Positions 28,981 through 37,771 of a stretch of DNA of 64,000 nucleotides are shown piece by piece. How positions within the stretch are numbered: position 1 is the stretch's first letter; each line of letters starts with the position of its first letter. The notes beneath the pieces were generated by a model. It worked only from the letters and a program-made list of their open reading frames with translations, made no database searches and was not told where the DNA came from. The translations under genes and the position numbers were made by a program. This DNA comes from Lysobacterales bacterium. GTDB lineage: Bacteria > Pseudomonadota > Gammaproteobacteria > Xanthomonadales > Rhodanobacteraceae. The stretch covers positions 1-64,000 of the forward strand of contig JADKJL010000009.1 of the NCBI GenBank assembly GCA_016721015.1, given 5' to 3'.

Positions 28981-30261
28981 TCAGTTCAATTCAACGAATG
29001 AGTCTAACGCAGCCGTTCGAAGCTCGTGCCCACCGATCCGTGCGAGCTCGTCAAGAAACGCGTCAGGCAAAACGAGCTTGCCGAACATTCCGTGCTGGGT
29101 TCCGGAAAGCACGCGCAACATCAGTGTGCGCAGACCCCAGATTCGTCCCAGAGGATGGAATGCCATATCACGCAGTGCGGCGACAAGATCACGCTCGGAC
29201 TGGAATACCGGAGTCAGCCAGCGGCTCCAGAATTGATAGGCGGAAACATGGGTTCGCCGTGATTGCGCGTAGTGTTCAAGCGCGGCTTCGATCGATGCAC
29301 ATCTGCGAAGCGAATCGCGCAAGGCGTGCGCATCGAGCAAGGCCATGTTGACGCCCTGCCCGAGCTGCGGACTCATTGCGTGCGCGCTGTCGCCGAGCAG
29401 GACGAGGCGATCTCGATACCAGCGCGCAGGAATTGCATCGCGGTAGCTGGCTCGACTGAGGCGACCGCTATCCTGCACGTGCTCGATTCGTGGATACGCT
29501 GCGGGCCAGAGCGTGCGTACTTCCTCAAGCCAGGAAGAAACTCCGCTGCTCGCCCAGGAATCAAACACCGCCGTCGGCAGGCTCCAGAAAAAGCTGATGC
29601 GTTCGGTTGCATCGCCGGGTCGCGTACCGACGGGCAGCATGCCAATCATCTTGCGCGCCTTCGAATAGCGTTGACGCAACTCGTGGGGATACGGCCAATC
29701 CCTACCTTCGACCAGACACCAAAGCGCGCCCCAGGGATAGGGCCGATCCATGCGCGCACGGCCCACGCCATGGCGCAATCCGGATGCTGACCCATCGGCG
29801 GCGGCGACCAGATCAAACGGCCCGTGCATCTTGCCGGCTGCGTCTTGAATGCATCGACCTGCATCGTCGATTTTGATAATCCGGTGGCCGCAATGCACTG
29901 GCACGGTGTCGTCCAGCGCACCGGCGAGTATCGAGAACAACGCTCCGCGTTGCATGCCAAGCCCGCTCATGCGTCGATCGAGCTTCACGTAGCACATGTC
30001 CATGACCGTGCCGCCAGAACCCGTTTCGCCATGCAGCCGATCAATGCGACGGCCGTGCGCCAACGCTTCGCCGAGCAAGCCCATTTCCCACAGCACCTGC
30101 ATACCGACTGGCTGCAGCAACACGCCCGCGCCGACTGGCCCGAGTTCGCTGGACTGCTCGAAGACTTCAACCTTGTGACCATCCCGTGAGAGCAGGACGG
30201 CGGCGGCCTGCCCGGCCGTTCCGTATCCGACAATGGCGACATGCAGTGGCTTCACCGCCAT
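28981..30261 (-). CDS. FAD-dependent monooxygenase
   Basis: A 426-residue single-component flavoprotein monooxygenase (UbiH/PHBH-like). It has the FAD Rossmann motif AIVGYGTAGQAAAVLLSRDG, the second NAD(P)/FAD motif DLVAAADGSASGLR and the GD motif DRLVLLGDSAHAMSPQLGQG. The substrate is not evident. The hydroxylases of ubiquinone synthesis are related but have different neighbours. It lies between a Cys/Met-metabolism PLP enzyme (34 bp upstream) and an aminotransferase (10 bp downstream), so the three may serve one pathway. Confidence 0.85.
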   Translation of the reverse strand: MAVKPLHVAIVGYGTAGQAAAVLLSRDGHKVEVFEQSSELGPVGAGVLLQPVGMQVLWEMGLLGEALAHGRRIDRLHGETGSGGTVMDMCYVKLDRRMSGLGMQRGALFSILAGALDDTVPVHCGHRIIKIDDAGRCIQDAAGKMHGPFDLVAAADGSASGLRHGVGRARMDRPYPWGALWCLVEGRDWPYPHELRQRYSKARKMIGMLPVGTRPGDATERISFFWSLPTAVFDSWASSGVSSWLEEVRTLWPAAYPRIEHVQDSGRLSRASYRDAIPARWYRDRLVLLGDSAHAMSPQLGQGVNMALLDAHALRDSLRRCASIEAALEHYAQSRRTHVSAYQFWSRWLTPVFQSERDLVAALRDMAFHPLGRIWGLRTLMLRVLSGTQHGMFGKLVLPDAFLDELARIGGHELRTAALDSFVELN

Positions 30262-30295
30262 GCAGTCTTTTCCGCTAAATGACGCACTCGCGCCA

Positions 30296-31459
30296 TCAGA
30301 CCATTGCCAGGGCTTGTTCGAGATCGGCGATCAGCACGTCGGGGTCTTCCAGTCCGATCGAAAGGCGAACAAGACTGAGCGCAACCGGCGTGGCGCGCAG
30401 CGGCGCATCGGGAGGAAACACCGCACAAACCGGAAACGCCAGCGACTCGTAGCCACCCCACGACACGGTCATGAGGAATCGCTGCAGTGCATCGCAAAAG
30501 CGCTCGACTGCGGCAACCTCATCGGTGTCGATATCGATGGTCAAAAGCCCACTCGCGCGTTGCAACTGGCTGCGGGTCAGGTCGGCCTGCGCGTACGAGG
30601 ACGCATGCGGGTGATAGACACGACGAATTTTCGGATGCGCCTCGACAAACGCAAGAACGCGGGTCGTGGTCGCGGCGATCCGCTCCATGCGCACAGCCAG
30701 TGTGCGCAAGCCACGGATCATCAACCATGCATCGTGCGGCGAGAGAATCGCGCCGAATGTCATGTACGGACCCTTGAATACTTCGCGCAGGATCTTCTCA
30801 CTGCCGCAAAGCATGCCGGCGACGACATCGCTGTGACCGTTGAGATATTTGGTCGCCGAATGCACGACCAGATCAACACCGAGCGCGATCGGTGACTGGT
30901 TGAGAGGCGTCGCGAAACTGTTGTCGCAGATCGTGCGGATATTTCGACTGCGGGCGAGCTCGGCGACGGCCGCGAGATCCTGCTGCTCGAAGGTCATCGA
31001 GTTCGGGCTTTCGAGAATGATCAGGCGAGTCTCGGCCTTGATCGCTGTTTTGAAATTCCCGGTTTCCGTGCCGTCGACAAAGCTCGTGGTGACACCAAAC
31101 CGCGGCAGCAGGTCGCGCAACAGGCTGCGTGTCCAACTGTAGGGTTTGGCGATGCAGACCACGTGATCGCCTGCGCGGACACTGGCGAATACAGCGGCCG
31201 ACATCGCTGCCGCTCCGCTGGCAAATGCGAGGCAATCCTCGGCCCCCTCAAGCGCGGCGACTTTCTTGCGCAGGATCGCCACGGTCGGGTTGTTGCCGCG
31301 CGTGTACATGTGCTCGGAAAACTCGTCGGCGAATCCGAGGCGCATTTCGGCAACCGTCGGAAATGCAAAGATGGACGACTGTACGATCGGTGGAGCGACG
31401 CCACCATGATAGCCGGCGCGCTCCTCGCCGAGGTGATTGAGGATATGGCTAAGATCCAT
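30296..31459 (-). CDS. Cys/Met-metabolism PLP enzyme (cystathionine lyase/synthase type)
   Basis: A 387-residue trans-sulphuration-family enzyme. It shows EHMYTRGNNPTVAILRKKVAALEGAE, ASGAAAMSAA, the PLP contact DNSFATPLNQSPIALG, the lysine in HSATKYLNGHSDVVAG, and the C-terminal VRLSIGLEDPDVLIADLEQAL. Members include cystathionine gamma-synthase, beta- and gamma-lyase and methionine gamma-lyase; sequence alone does not separate them here. Its start overlaps the end of the small exported protein gene by 11 bp, so it belongs to the galU-led run. Confidence 0.88.
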   Translation of the reverse strand: MDLSHILNHLGEERAGYHGGVAPPIVQSSIFAFPTVAEMRLGFADEFSEHMYTRGNNPTVAILRKKVAALEGAEDCLAFASGAAAMSAAVFASVRAGDHVVCIAKPYSWTRSLLRDLLPRFGVTTSFVDGTETGNFKTAIKAETRLIILESPNSMTFEQQDLAAVAELARSRNIRTICDNSFATPLNQSPIALGVDLVVHSATKYLNGHSDVVAGMLCGSEKILREVFKGPYMTFGAILSPHDAWLMIRGLRTLAVRMERIAATTTRVLAFVEAHPKIRRVYHPHASSYAQADLTRSQLQRASGLLTIDIDTDEVAAVERFCDALQRFLMTVSWGGYESLAFPVCAVFPPDAPLRATPVALSLVRLSIGLEDPDVLIADLEQALAMV

Positions 31460-31964
31460 GGCTCGCGGCTGCGCTCACGGGCTGGATCCGACTCAGATGC
31501 AGCCGACTGCTATCGTCCTTGCCCGATCGACGATAGGTTTCAATCCTGTCGAGACTGCCGTCGTCATTCAGCGTGAACTGAAGGCGAACCAGATGCGATG
31601 CCTCGGCATCCGGGAGATTCGTCGCGTCAAGGAATTCAAAGACAAAATCCTTGTCGTCTCCATCCTTGAGAATCAGCCGCGGCTGGTTGCCCTGGGCACA
31701 GTAGTGGGTTGCCATCACGCGATCACGATCGCGATGAATCACCGACATCGTCTCGCCGCCCGTCCCGGCTTGCCAGCTCTCGACAAGGACCGAACTGCGA
31801 GACATGACCTTGTAGGCCAGGCTCATGGCAGGGCCATTTGCGGCCTGCGCCTGCCACTGCCCACTGATCGCCATGAGGCTGGCAAAACGATCGGTAGGGG
31901 CCTCAGGTGCGGCGCTGGCAACGCCGGTCGCGCACAGCAGAATAGCGAGCAACAGCAATCTCAT
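31449..31964 (-). CDS. Small exported protein of unknown function
   Basis: A 171-residue protein with a signal peptide of about 18 residues (MRLLLLAILLCATGVASAA). The mature part contains FASLMAISGQWQAQ, then SRSSVLVESWQAG, MSVIHRDRDRVMATHYCAQGNQPRL and a C-terminal LVRLQFTLNDDGSLDRIETYR. It resembles lipocalin-like "DUF1579"-style proteins but I cannot name the family with confidence. ATG at 31964 overlaps the galU stop by 4 bp, so translation is coupled to galU. Confidence 0.7.
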   Translation of the reverse strand: MRLLLLAILLCATGVASAAPEAPTDRFASLMAISGQWQAQAANGPAMSLAYKVMSRSSVLVESWQAGTGGETMSVIHRDRDRVMATHYCAQGNQPRLILKDGDDKDFVFEFLDATNLPDAEASHLVRLQFTLNDDGSLDRIETYRRSGKDDSSRLHLSRIQPVSAAASHGS

Positions 31965-32854
31965 TGATTGATCCCGCGAATGAATTCCCGGGTCTCGGCG
32001 CCGATTTGCGCATCGTTCAGTGCCATGTGCAGGGTCGCCTTGACCAACCCGATCTTGTTGCCGCAATCGAACCGGGTTCCTTCGAATCGATAGGCCAGCA
32101 CCGGCTTCTCGTGCAGCAGATCTTCGATCGCGTCGGTGAGCTGGATTTCGCCGCCAGCGCCAGGTTTGGTCCGCTCAAGCAGGCCGAAGATGCGTGCTGG
32201 CAGCACGTAGCGGCCGACGATCGCCAGGTTCGATGGTGCGTCTTCGGGTTTCGGTTTTTCGACGACGAAACGGATGCGCGCAGCGCGCTCGGAAATCGCT
32301 TCGGCATCGACGATGCCGTATTTGCCGGTATCTTCGCGCGGCACTTCCTCGACCGCCAGAACGCCAGCATTTTCACGTGCGGCGACTTCTGCCATCTGGC
32401 GCAACGCACCCGGCCTGCCACTTCCCGCATTGCCGTTCCAGATAAGGTCATCGGCGAGAATGACGCCGAAAGGCTCATCACCGACCACCGGTTTCGCACA
32501 CAACACCGCATGCCCCAGGCCGAGCGCCTCGGGCTGGGTCACGAAGACGCAACGCACATTCTTCGGCAAGGTGCCTTGAACCAGGGCGAGCAACTCGTCC
32601 TTGCCCGACTTGGCGAGTTTGCTTTCGAGCTCATAGGCCTTGTCGAAATAATCGGCAATCGCGTGCTTGTAGCGGTTGGTGACGAAGATAAGTGTATCGG
32701 CACCGGCATCGACCGCCTCATCGACCGCGTACTGTATCAGCGGGCGATCAAGCACTGGCAGCATCTCTTTCGCGACCACCTTGGTCGCCGGCAGGAAGCG
32801 CGTTCCGAGTCCGGCCACGGGAAACACAACCTTGCGCAAACGACCTTGACTCAT
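31961..32854 (-). CDS. galU: UTP-glucose-1-phosphate uridylyltransferase
   Basis: Makes UDP-glucose from UTP and glucose-1-phosphate for LPS, capsule and exopolysaccharide. The protein has 297 residues, full length. It shows the nucleotidyltransferase start KVVFPVAGLGTRFLPATKVVAKEMLP, the DRPLIQYAVDEA segment, EALGLGHAVLCA, ILADDLIW, and the C-terminal FDCGNKIGLVKATLHMAL. It lies 21 bp after the polysaccharide epimerase gene on the same strand, which fits a surface-polysaccharide operon. Confidence 0.97.
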   Translation of the reverse strand: MSQGRLRKVVFPVAGLGTRFLPATKVVAKEMLPVLDRPLIQYAVDEAVDAGADTLIFVTNRYKHAIADYFDKAYELESKLAKSGKDELLALVQGTLPKNVRCVFVTQPEALGLGHAVLCAKPVVGDEPFGVILADDLIWNGNAGSGRPGALRQMAEVAARENAGVLAVEEVPREDTGKYGIVDAEAISERAARIRFVVEKPKPEDAPSNLAIVGRYVLPARIFGLLERTKPGAGGEIQLTDAIEDLLHEKPVLAYRFEGTRFDCGNKIGLVKATLHMALNDAQIGAETREFIRGINQ

Positions 32855-32875
32855 CGGATTCCCCGTAGTGAATAT

Positions 32876-34762
32876 TCAGGATGGACGCGCGGCGAACGGA
32901 AGAACGGTGGCGCTCGATTCCGGATCACGCAGCGCAAATTCGGGCAGCAATTGATCAAGAATCCGTCGCAATTGTTCTTCATCGAAATCGTTGACGGCCA
33001 CTTGTGCCTGTTGCAGCAAGGCCGTCAACAAAGCCCAGCCCATGCTGCGCGGCTGGGCCAGGAAAATCTTGGCGTGGGTGGTTGCCTGGTAGTTCTCGAG
33101 CGGATGGAACAACTCCTCGAACAGCTTTTCGCCGGGGCGCAATCCGGTGTAGGCGATTTCAATGTCGCGCCCTGGTTGCTTGCCGGCAAGTCGGATCATC
33201 TGCTCGGCGAGGTAGGCGATCTTGACCGGCTCACCCATGTCGAGAGCAAAGATCTCGCCGCCCTTGCCCAATACGCCGGCCTGCAGGATCAACTGGCAGG
33301 CTTCCGGAATGGTCATGAAATAACGGGTGATTTCCGGATGGGTCACGGTGACCGGGCCGCCTCCACGGATCTGCTCGCGGAACAGCGGCACCACCGATCC
33401 TGCCGAATCAAGCACATTGCCGAATCGCACGGTGATGAACCGGGTTCGTGACTGCGCGGCGAAATTCTGGCAGTAGATTTCGGCGGCACGCTTGCAGGCG
33501 CCCATGACACTGCTTGGGTTGACCGCCTTGTCGGTCGAGATCAGCACGAAGCACTCCACGCCATGCCGATCCGCGGCCAGCGCCACCGCATGCGTGCCGA
33601 GCACATTGTTGCGGAATGCCTCGCGTACCTGTTCCTGCAACAAGGGCACATGCTTGTAAGCGGCGGCGTGGAAAACAACCTGTGGCCGGGCCAATGCGAA
33701 TACCCGCTCGCAGCCGACGAGATCGCCGCAATCGCCGATCCGCGCATCGAGCAGCAAATCCGGAAACTCGCGGCGGATTTCCTGTTCGATCCGGTAGAGA
33801 TTGAACTCGGACAACTCGATGATCGTCAGCGACAACGCACCGAGCCTGGCCACCTGCCGGCACAGTTCCGAACCGATCGAGCCACCACCGCCGGTGACCA
33901 GCACGCGCTTGCCTGAAATACCGGTACGGATCGACGTCCAGTCGAGCTGAACCTGCTCGCGACCGAGCAGATCCTCGATCGCGACCTCCTTCAATTCGCC
34001 AAAACTCGAACGCCCGGCAACCACATCGGCCAGGCGCGGCATGGTCCTGAATGGCAGTCCGGTTTCCTCGCAGAGACCGACCACGCGCTGCATCTGTGGG
34101 CTGTTCGCCGAAGGCATCGCGATCAGCAGCATCTGTGCCGCAGTCTCGCGGGCGAGATCGGTCAACTGGCCGAGTGTGCCAAGCACGGGCACGCCATGGA
34201 TGCGCGCACCGCGGACCTTCGGATTGTCATCGAGCATGCCGACGACACGATAGCGATTCTCGCGAACCAGGCCGCGAACCAGGCTGTCGCCGGCGCGCCC
34301 GGCGCCGAGGACAAGCACGCGCACAGCCGGCGAACGCGAGAGGAAATCGAGCCGGCTATCCTTCCAGTAGCGAAAGGCAAGGCGTGGCAAGCCAAGCAGG
34401 ACGGCAAGGGACACCGGGTAAAGCAGCAGAACGGTTCGCGGCACGGTCGCCAGGCGATTATAGAGAAACAGGGTGACGCTGATGGCCAGCGCACCGAGGA
34501 TCGCGGCACGTCCGATGTTCCACAGATCCGGCAGGCTGGCGAATCGCCACAGGCCCTTGTACAAGCCGGTGATCCAGAAGATCAGGCCTTGCGCGAACAA
34601 TACCAGGCAGACCTCGGGCCCGAACAAGCCAAGCTCCGGGCGGGCCAGCTCGAACGACCAGCGGATCGAGGTGATCGTCGTCCACGCCAGCCAGACCATG
34701 AGCAGATCATGAAAGACGACCGCCAGCCTCGGATGGATCTTGACGATGGCTTTGTTGATCAC
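32876..34762 (-). CDS. Membrane NDP-sugar 4,6-dehydratase/epimerase (WbpM/CapD type)
   Basis: A 628-residue inner-membrane enzyme of surface polysaccharide synthesis. Four N-terminal membrane helices lie within residues ~12-130. A first Rossmann-like domain (VLVLGAGRAGDSLVRGL) precedes the catalytic SDR domain, with VLVTGGGGSIGSELCRQ, AAAYKHVPLLQ, and STDKAVNPSSVMGACKR bearing the SMK-type active site instead of SYK. The C-terminal TGLRPGEKLFEELF motif is conserved. WbpM, the best known member, makes UDP-QuiNAc-4-keto precursors from UDP-GlcNAc. It overlaps the lipid-carrier glycosyltransferase gene by 4 bp. Confidence 0.93.
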   Translation of the reverse strand: MINKAIVKIHPRLAVVFHDLLMVWLAWTTITSIRWSFELARPELGLFGPEVCLVLFAQGLIFWITGLYKGLWRFASLPDLWNIGRAAILGALAISVTLFLYNRLATVPRTVLLLYPVSLAVLLGLPRLAFRYWKDSRLDFLSRSPAVRVLVLGAGRAGDSLVRGLVRENRYRVVGMLDDNPKVRGARIHGVPVLGTLGQLTDLARETAAQMLLIAMPSANSPQMQRVVGLCEETGLPFRTMPRLADVVAGRSSFGELKEVAIEDLLGREQVQLDWTSIRTGISGKRVLVTGGGGSIGSELCRQVARLGALSLTIIELSEFNLYRIEQEIRREFPDLLLDARIGDCGDLVGCERVFALARPQVVFHAAAYKHVPLLQEQVREAFRNNVLGTHAVALAADRHGVECFVLISTDKAVNPSSVMGACKRAAEIYCQNFAAQSRTRFITVRFGNVLDSAGSVVPLFREQIRGGGPVTVTHPEITRYFMTIPEACQLILQAGVLGKGGEIFALDMGEPVKIAYLAEQMIRLAGKQPGRDIEIAYTGLRPGEKLFEELFHPLENYQATTHAKIFLAQPRSMGWALLTALLQQAQVAVNDFDEEQLRRILDQLLPEFALRDPESSATVLPFAARPS

Positions 34763-35838
34763 GTTTTTTCCGGTCGCAACAATTTTCGATTCTTGTTCAG
34801 GCAGTAGCGTTTGCCGACAACCCAGATCACGACAGCCGAGGCATAGACGGCGATCAGGGCCAGCCTGGCATTGGCCACGCGTTGATCAGGCGAAGCGTTC
34901 AACCACAAAAGCACCGGTGTCAGCACGAGCAGGTTCCATCCGGAATACAGCAAAGTCACCCGCACGTGACTGAAGCCTGATCTAACCAACCATTGGTAGA
35001 GATGTTCGCGGTGTGCACTATACCAACGTCGGCCGCTGAACATGCGGGAGACCAGGGTCGCGGTGCTGTCGACGACAAAGGCCGAACTGACGATCAATCC
35101 GTATTCGAGACCCGCTGGAAGCGCGCCAATCAGCCATCCCGTCGCGATGGCGACGAGCAGGCCGAGAACGCCACTGCCGACATCGCCCATGAACACCCGC
35201 GCCTGCGGAAAGTTGAAGGGCAGGAATCCGAGCGTGGCCGCAGCGAACAGGCCGATCGCCTGCGCTTCGACAATCCGCCCGGCAACGAGGCAGAGCAAGG
35301 CCAGCGCCGCAAACACGAACACGGCCTGGCTGGCCAGCAGGCCGTCGATGCCATCCATGAAATTGTGCAGATTGATCGACCAGATCACGGCACCTGCAGC
35401 GACCAGCAATCCGGCCACCACCCACGGCCAGGCCGAAGTGCCGACCAGATCCGGCAACAGCCCCAGCACCGGCCAGGCGAGCAGGGTCACGGCAAATCCA
35501 TGCGCGACGATGCGGATGCCAGCCGAGAGGCCACGATGGTCATCGATCCAGCCAACCAGTGCCACGAGGGTGATGGATGCAACCAAGGCCATTGAAGCGG
35601 CCGAACTGGATCCGCTTTCACCCATTGCCGAGAGAATCGACAGACAAGCCAGGACCACCAGCACAATGCCAATTCCACCCCCACGTGGAGTCGGCCATTG
35701 ATGCGAGCGACGCTGACCCGGAAGATCGAGCATTTGTCGACGATGGGCGTAGCTGATGCTGCCCCGGGTGACCAGCGCGGAGGCCACGACGCTGGCCAGA
35801 ATCAGCGCGATCCAGATCGGAAACGGCAGGCTCGTCAC
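34759..35838 (-). CDS. WecA/WbpL-type undecaprenyl-phosphate glycosyltransferase
   Basis: A polytopic membrane transferase of 359 residues in the MraY/WecA family, which starts O-antigen or capsule units by moving a sugar phosphate to undecaprenyl phosphate. Key cytoplasmic motifs are DLPGQRRSHQWPTPRGGGI, WIDDHRGLS (the DD pair), NLHNFMDGIDGLLASQ, and VFMGDVGSG. About ten hydrophobic segments are visible. It overlaps the WbpM-like gene by 4 bp and follows lapB by 9 bp, so polysaccharide initiation and LPS control genes appear to share transcription. Confidence 0.92.
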   Translation of the reverse strand: MTSLPFPIWIALILASVVASALVTRGSISYAHRRQMLDLPGQRRSHQWPTPRGGGIGIVLVVLACLSILSAMGESGSSSAASMALVASITLVALVGWIDDHRGLSAGIRIVAHGFAVTLLAWPVLGLLPDLVGTSAWPWVVAGLLVAAGAVIWSINLHNFMDGIDGLLASQAVFVFAALALLCLVAGRIVEAQAIGLFAAATLGFLPFNFPQARVFMGDVGSGVLGLLVAIATGWLIGALPAGLEYGLIVSSAFVVDSTATLVSRMFSGRRWYSAHREHLYQWLVRSGFSHVRVTLLYSGWNLLVLTPVLLWLNASPDQRVANARLALIAVYASAVVIWVVGKRYCLNKNRKLLRPEKT

Positions 35839-35847
35839 GCGATCGCC

Positions 35848-37020
35848 CTATTCTCCGACGACACTGTGGATGGGACGGATCGTGCTCCAGTTTTTGCAAC
35901 TAGGGCATTGCCAATGGTGGGCCTTTGCGCCGAAGCCGCAACGCGAGCAGCGATACATGGCCTGCCCTTCCAGCAATTTGCGGGTCAGGTCGCGCTGGAT
36001 CAGCAGGCTTTCCCGGGCTTCGCCCTGGGCGCTGTGCAGACTGGCGTCGATCAGGGCCATCAAGGCGCGCACCGACGGGCGCTGATGCAGCTGCCGGGTC
36101 AGGAACTCGGCCGCCGCCTTCTCGCCGCGGGTGCGCGTGTACAGCTTGGCCAGCGCAAGCACCGGCGACACACCCTGATGCCGCTCGGTCATGCGCAGCA
36201 GAAAACCTTCGGCACGCTGCATCGCCTGCGCCTTGGCATAGCAATCCAGCAAGGGCGAGAGGATCTCGGGAACATAGTCGACCTCGCGCTCGGCGACATG
36301 CTCGAATGCTTCAATCGCCGCTTCGAAATTGCCGCAGGCCGCTTCGATGTGTCCACGAATCATGCTCGCCCGGACGCAATCATCCTCGGCGAGGAGCGCG
36401 GCATCCAGGCAGGTTCGGGCCTCGTCCCAGGCTTGTCGGGCACGGGCCTGTTCGGCGAGTTCGCAGTGGAACTGGGCAATGATGGCGCCCTGCGAATCGC
36501 CGCTGGCGGCTTCGAGCTTGGTCGCGTTGTCGATCGCCTTGTTCCAGTCACGCTCGTGCTGGTAGATCGATACCAGATGGGTCAGGGCCGAGGTTGCCAG
36601 GGCGTCCATCGCAACCAGATCGGTGAACAAGGTCTCGGCCCGATCGAGCAGGCCGGCACGCATGTAGTCCTCGCCAAGCTCCAGCAAGGCGATGGTCTTT
36701 TCCTCATCGCTCAATGATGGGCGCGCGATCAGGTTCTGGTGCACTCGAATCGCGCGATCGACTTCGCCCCGGCGGCGAAACAGATTACCCAGGGCCAGAT
36801 GTGTCTCGACCGTGTCGCGGTTGTACTCGGCCAGCTTGAGGAAAACCTCGATGGCCTTGTCCTGCTGCTCGTTGAGCAGGTAGTTGAGGCCACGGAAATA
36901 GTTGCTCGAAAGTTCGCTTACGCGCGCCCCGGAAGTACGCTCGCTGCCGCGGCGGGCGACATACCATCCGGATAGTGCCGCAAGCGGCAACAGGAGGAAA
37001 AGCAGATGCAGTTCGCTCAT
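35848..37020 (-). CDS. lapB: LPS assembly protein LapB (YciM)
   Basis: A 390-residue inner-membrane-anchored TPR protein that links LPS output to FtsH degradation of LpxC. One N-terminal membrane helix (LHLLFLLLPLAALSGWYV) is followed by cytoplasmic TPR repeats (~45-340, e.g. YFRGLNYLLNEQQDKAIEVF). A C-terminal rubredoxin-like knuckle has YRCSRCGFGAKAHHWQCPSC, with two CxxC pairs. The start overlaps lapA by 4 bp, the normal lapAB layout. Its position next to polysaccharide genes is common in Xanthomonadales. Confidence 0.96.
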   Translation of the reverse strand: MSELHLLFLLLPLAALSGWYVARRGSERTSGARVSELSSNYFRGLNYLLNEQQDKAIEVFLKLAEYNRDTVETHLALGNLFRRRGEVDRAIRVHQNLIARPSLSDEEKTIALLELGEDYMRAGLLDRAETLFTDLVAMDALATSALTHLVSIYQHERDWNKAIDNATKLEAASGDSQGAIIAQFHCELAEQARARQAWDEARTCLDAALLAEDDCVRASMIRGHIEAACGNFEAAIEAFEHVAEREVDYVPEILSPLLDCYAKAQAMQRAEGFLLRMTERHQGVSPVLALAKLYTRTRGEKAAAEFLTRQLHQRPSVRALMALIDASLHSAQGEARESLLIQRDLTRKLLEGQAMYRCSRCGFGAKAHHWQCPSCKNWSTIRPIHSVVGE

Positions 37021-37307
37021 GCGTTACCGACAGGAAGATCGCTGGATGCAGCGGTTTCAGCCTTCGCCTCGCGCAATTGCCGCTTGCACTGGCGCAGTTC
37101 GCGGCGCAGACCGCGCACACGTACCAGCCACACCAGAAGCCCGCCCGAAATCCAGCCAAGCAGCAGGAAGGCGAGCAAGGCCGCACCTTTCGGAAACGAG
37201 AATTCGATGAAATAGAGATCAAACGCGATGCGTTCGGAATTGAGTGCGCCGAAAGTGGCACCGAAGACAATGGACAACACGATCAGGATCACCACGCCAA
37301 GTCGCAT
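37017..37307 (-). CDS. lapA: LapA (YciS) inner-membrane protein
   Basis: A 96-residue protein with two membrane helices (about 4-23 and 44-62) and a basic, helical cytoplasmic tail (RELRQCKRQLREAKAE). LNSERIAFDLYFIEF between the helices is typical of LapA. It works with LapB in regulating LPS synthesis. ATG at 37307 was chosen because MRLGVVILIVLSIVFG begins the first helix. It overlaps lapB by 4 bp and follows ihfB by 58 bp. Confidence 0.93.
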   Translation of the reverse strand: MRLGVVILIVLSIVFGATFGALNSERIAFDLYFIEFSFPKGAALLAFLLLGWISGGLLVWLVRVRGLRRELRQCKRQLREAKAETAASSDLPVGNA

Positions 37308-37365
37308 GGCCGCATTCTCCAGTGGGCGATCGCCGTCAGGCGAGGTCAGGATGCTGTGCAGGCTA

Positions 37366-37677
37366 TCAGTGGGCGTTGCTGATTGAAACCGGATGCTTGC
37401 TGGCGTTGACCCGTTCGCGCAGTTCCTTGCCTGGCTTGAAATGCGGAACATGCTTGCCTGGCAGGGCCACGGCATCGCCGGTCTTCGGATTTCGCCCCAT
37501 GCGCGGCGGGCGAAAATGAAGGGAAAAACTGCCGAATCCGCGAATCTCGATACGATCGCCGCCGGCCAGCGCATGCGCCATCTGCTCAAGCATGCTCTTG
37601 ACGGCCAGTTCGACATCGTTGCTCGCCAAGTGCCGCTGGTGAGCAGAAAGAATTTCGATCAACTCGGACTTGGTCAT
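37366..37677 (-). CDS. ihfB: Integration host factor beta subunit
   Basis: A 103-residue HU-family DNA-bending protein, half of the IHF heterodimer. It matches from MTKSELIEILS, then AVKSMLEQMAHAL, RIEIRGFGSFSLHFRPPR and MGRNPKTGDAVALPGKHVPHF, to FKPGKELRERVN. The proline-tipped arm (RNPKTGDAV...) that intercalates DNA is intact. The start at 37677 is the standard one. It lies 94 bp downstream of rpsA, separated by two hairpins. Confidence 0.97.
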   Translation of the reverse strand: MTKSELIEILSAHQRHLASNDVELAVKSMLEQMAHALAGGDRIEIRGFGSFSLHFRPPRMGRNPKTGDAVALPGKHVPHFKPGKELRERVNASKHPVSISNAH

Positions 37678-37705
37678 TCGAGAATCACACGTGAGGCGGG
37701 GAAAA

Positions 37706-37763
37706 GGTGCCCATCGCCAGGATGGGCACCATGACTTCAGCGACGGACGCATCTGCGTCCGTC
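37706..37763 (-). terminator. Two tandem hairpins between rpsA and ihfB
   Basis: GGTGCCCAT-7 bp-ATGGGCACC (37706-37730) and GACGGACGCA-TC-TGCGTCCGTC (37742-37763) are perfect stems of 9 and 10 bp. They lie right after the rpsA stop. Neither has a good U-run, so they could be transcript-stabilising or attenuating structures as well as terminators. Confidence 0.45.
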
Positions 37764-37771
37764 ATCCCGCA

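Noticed and set aside
31964..33451. Plus-strand frame opposite galU and the epimerase gene
   Set aside because: It spans two well-supported minus-strand genes and has no recognisable product.
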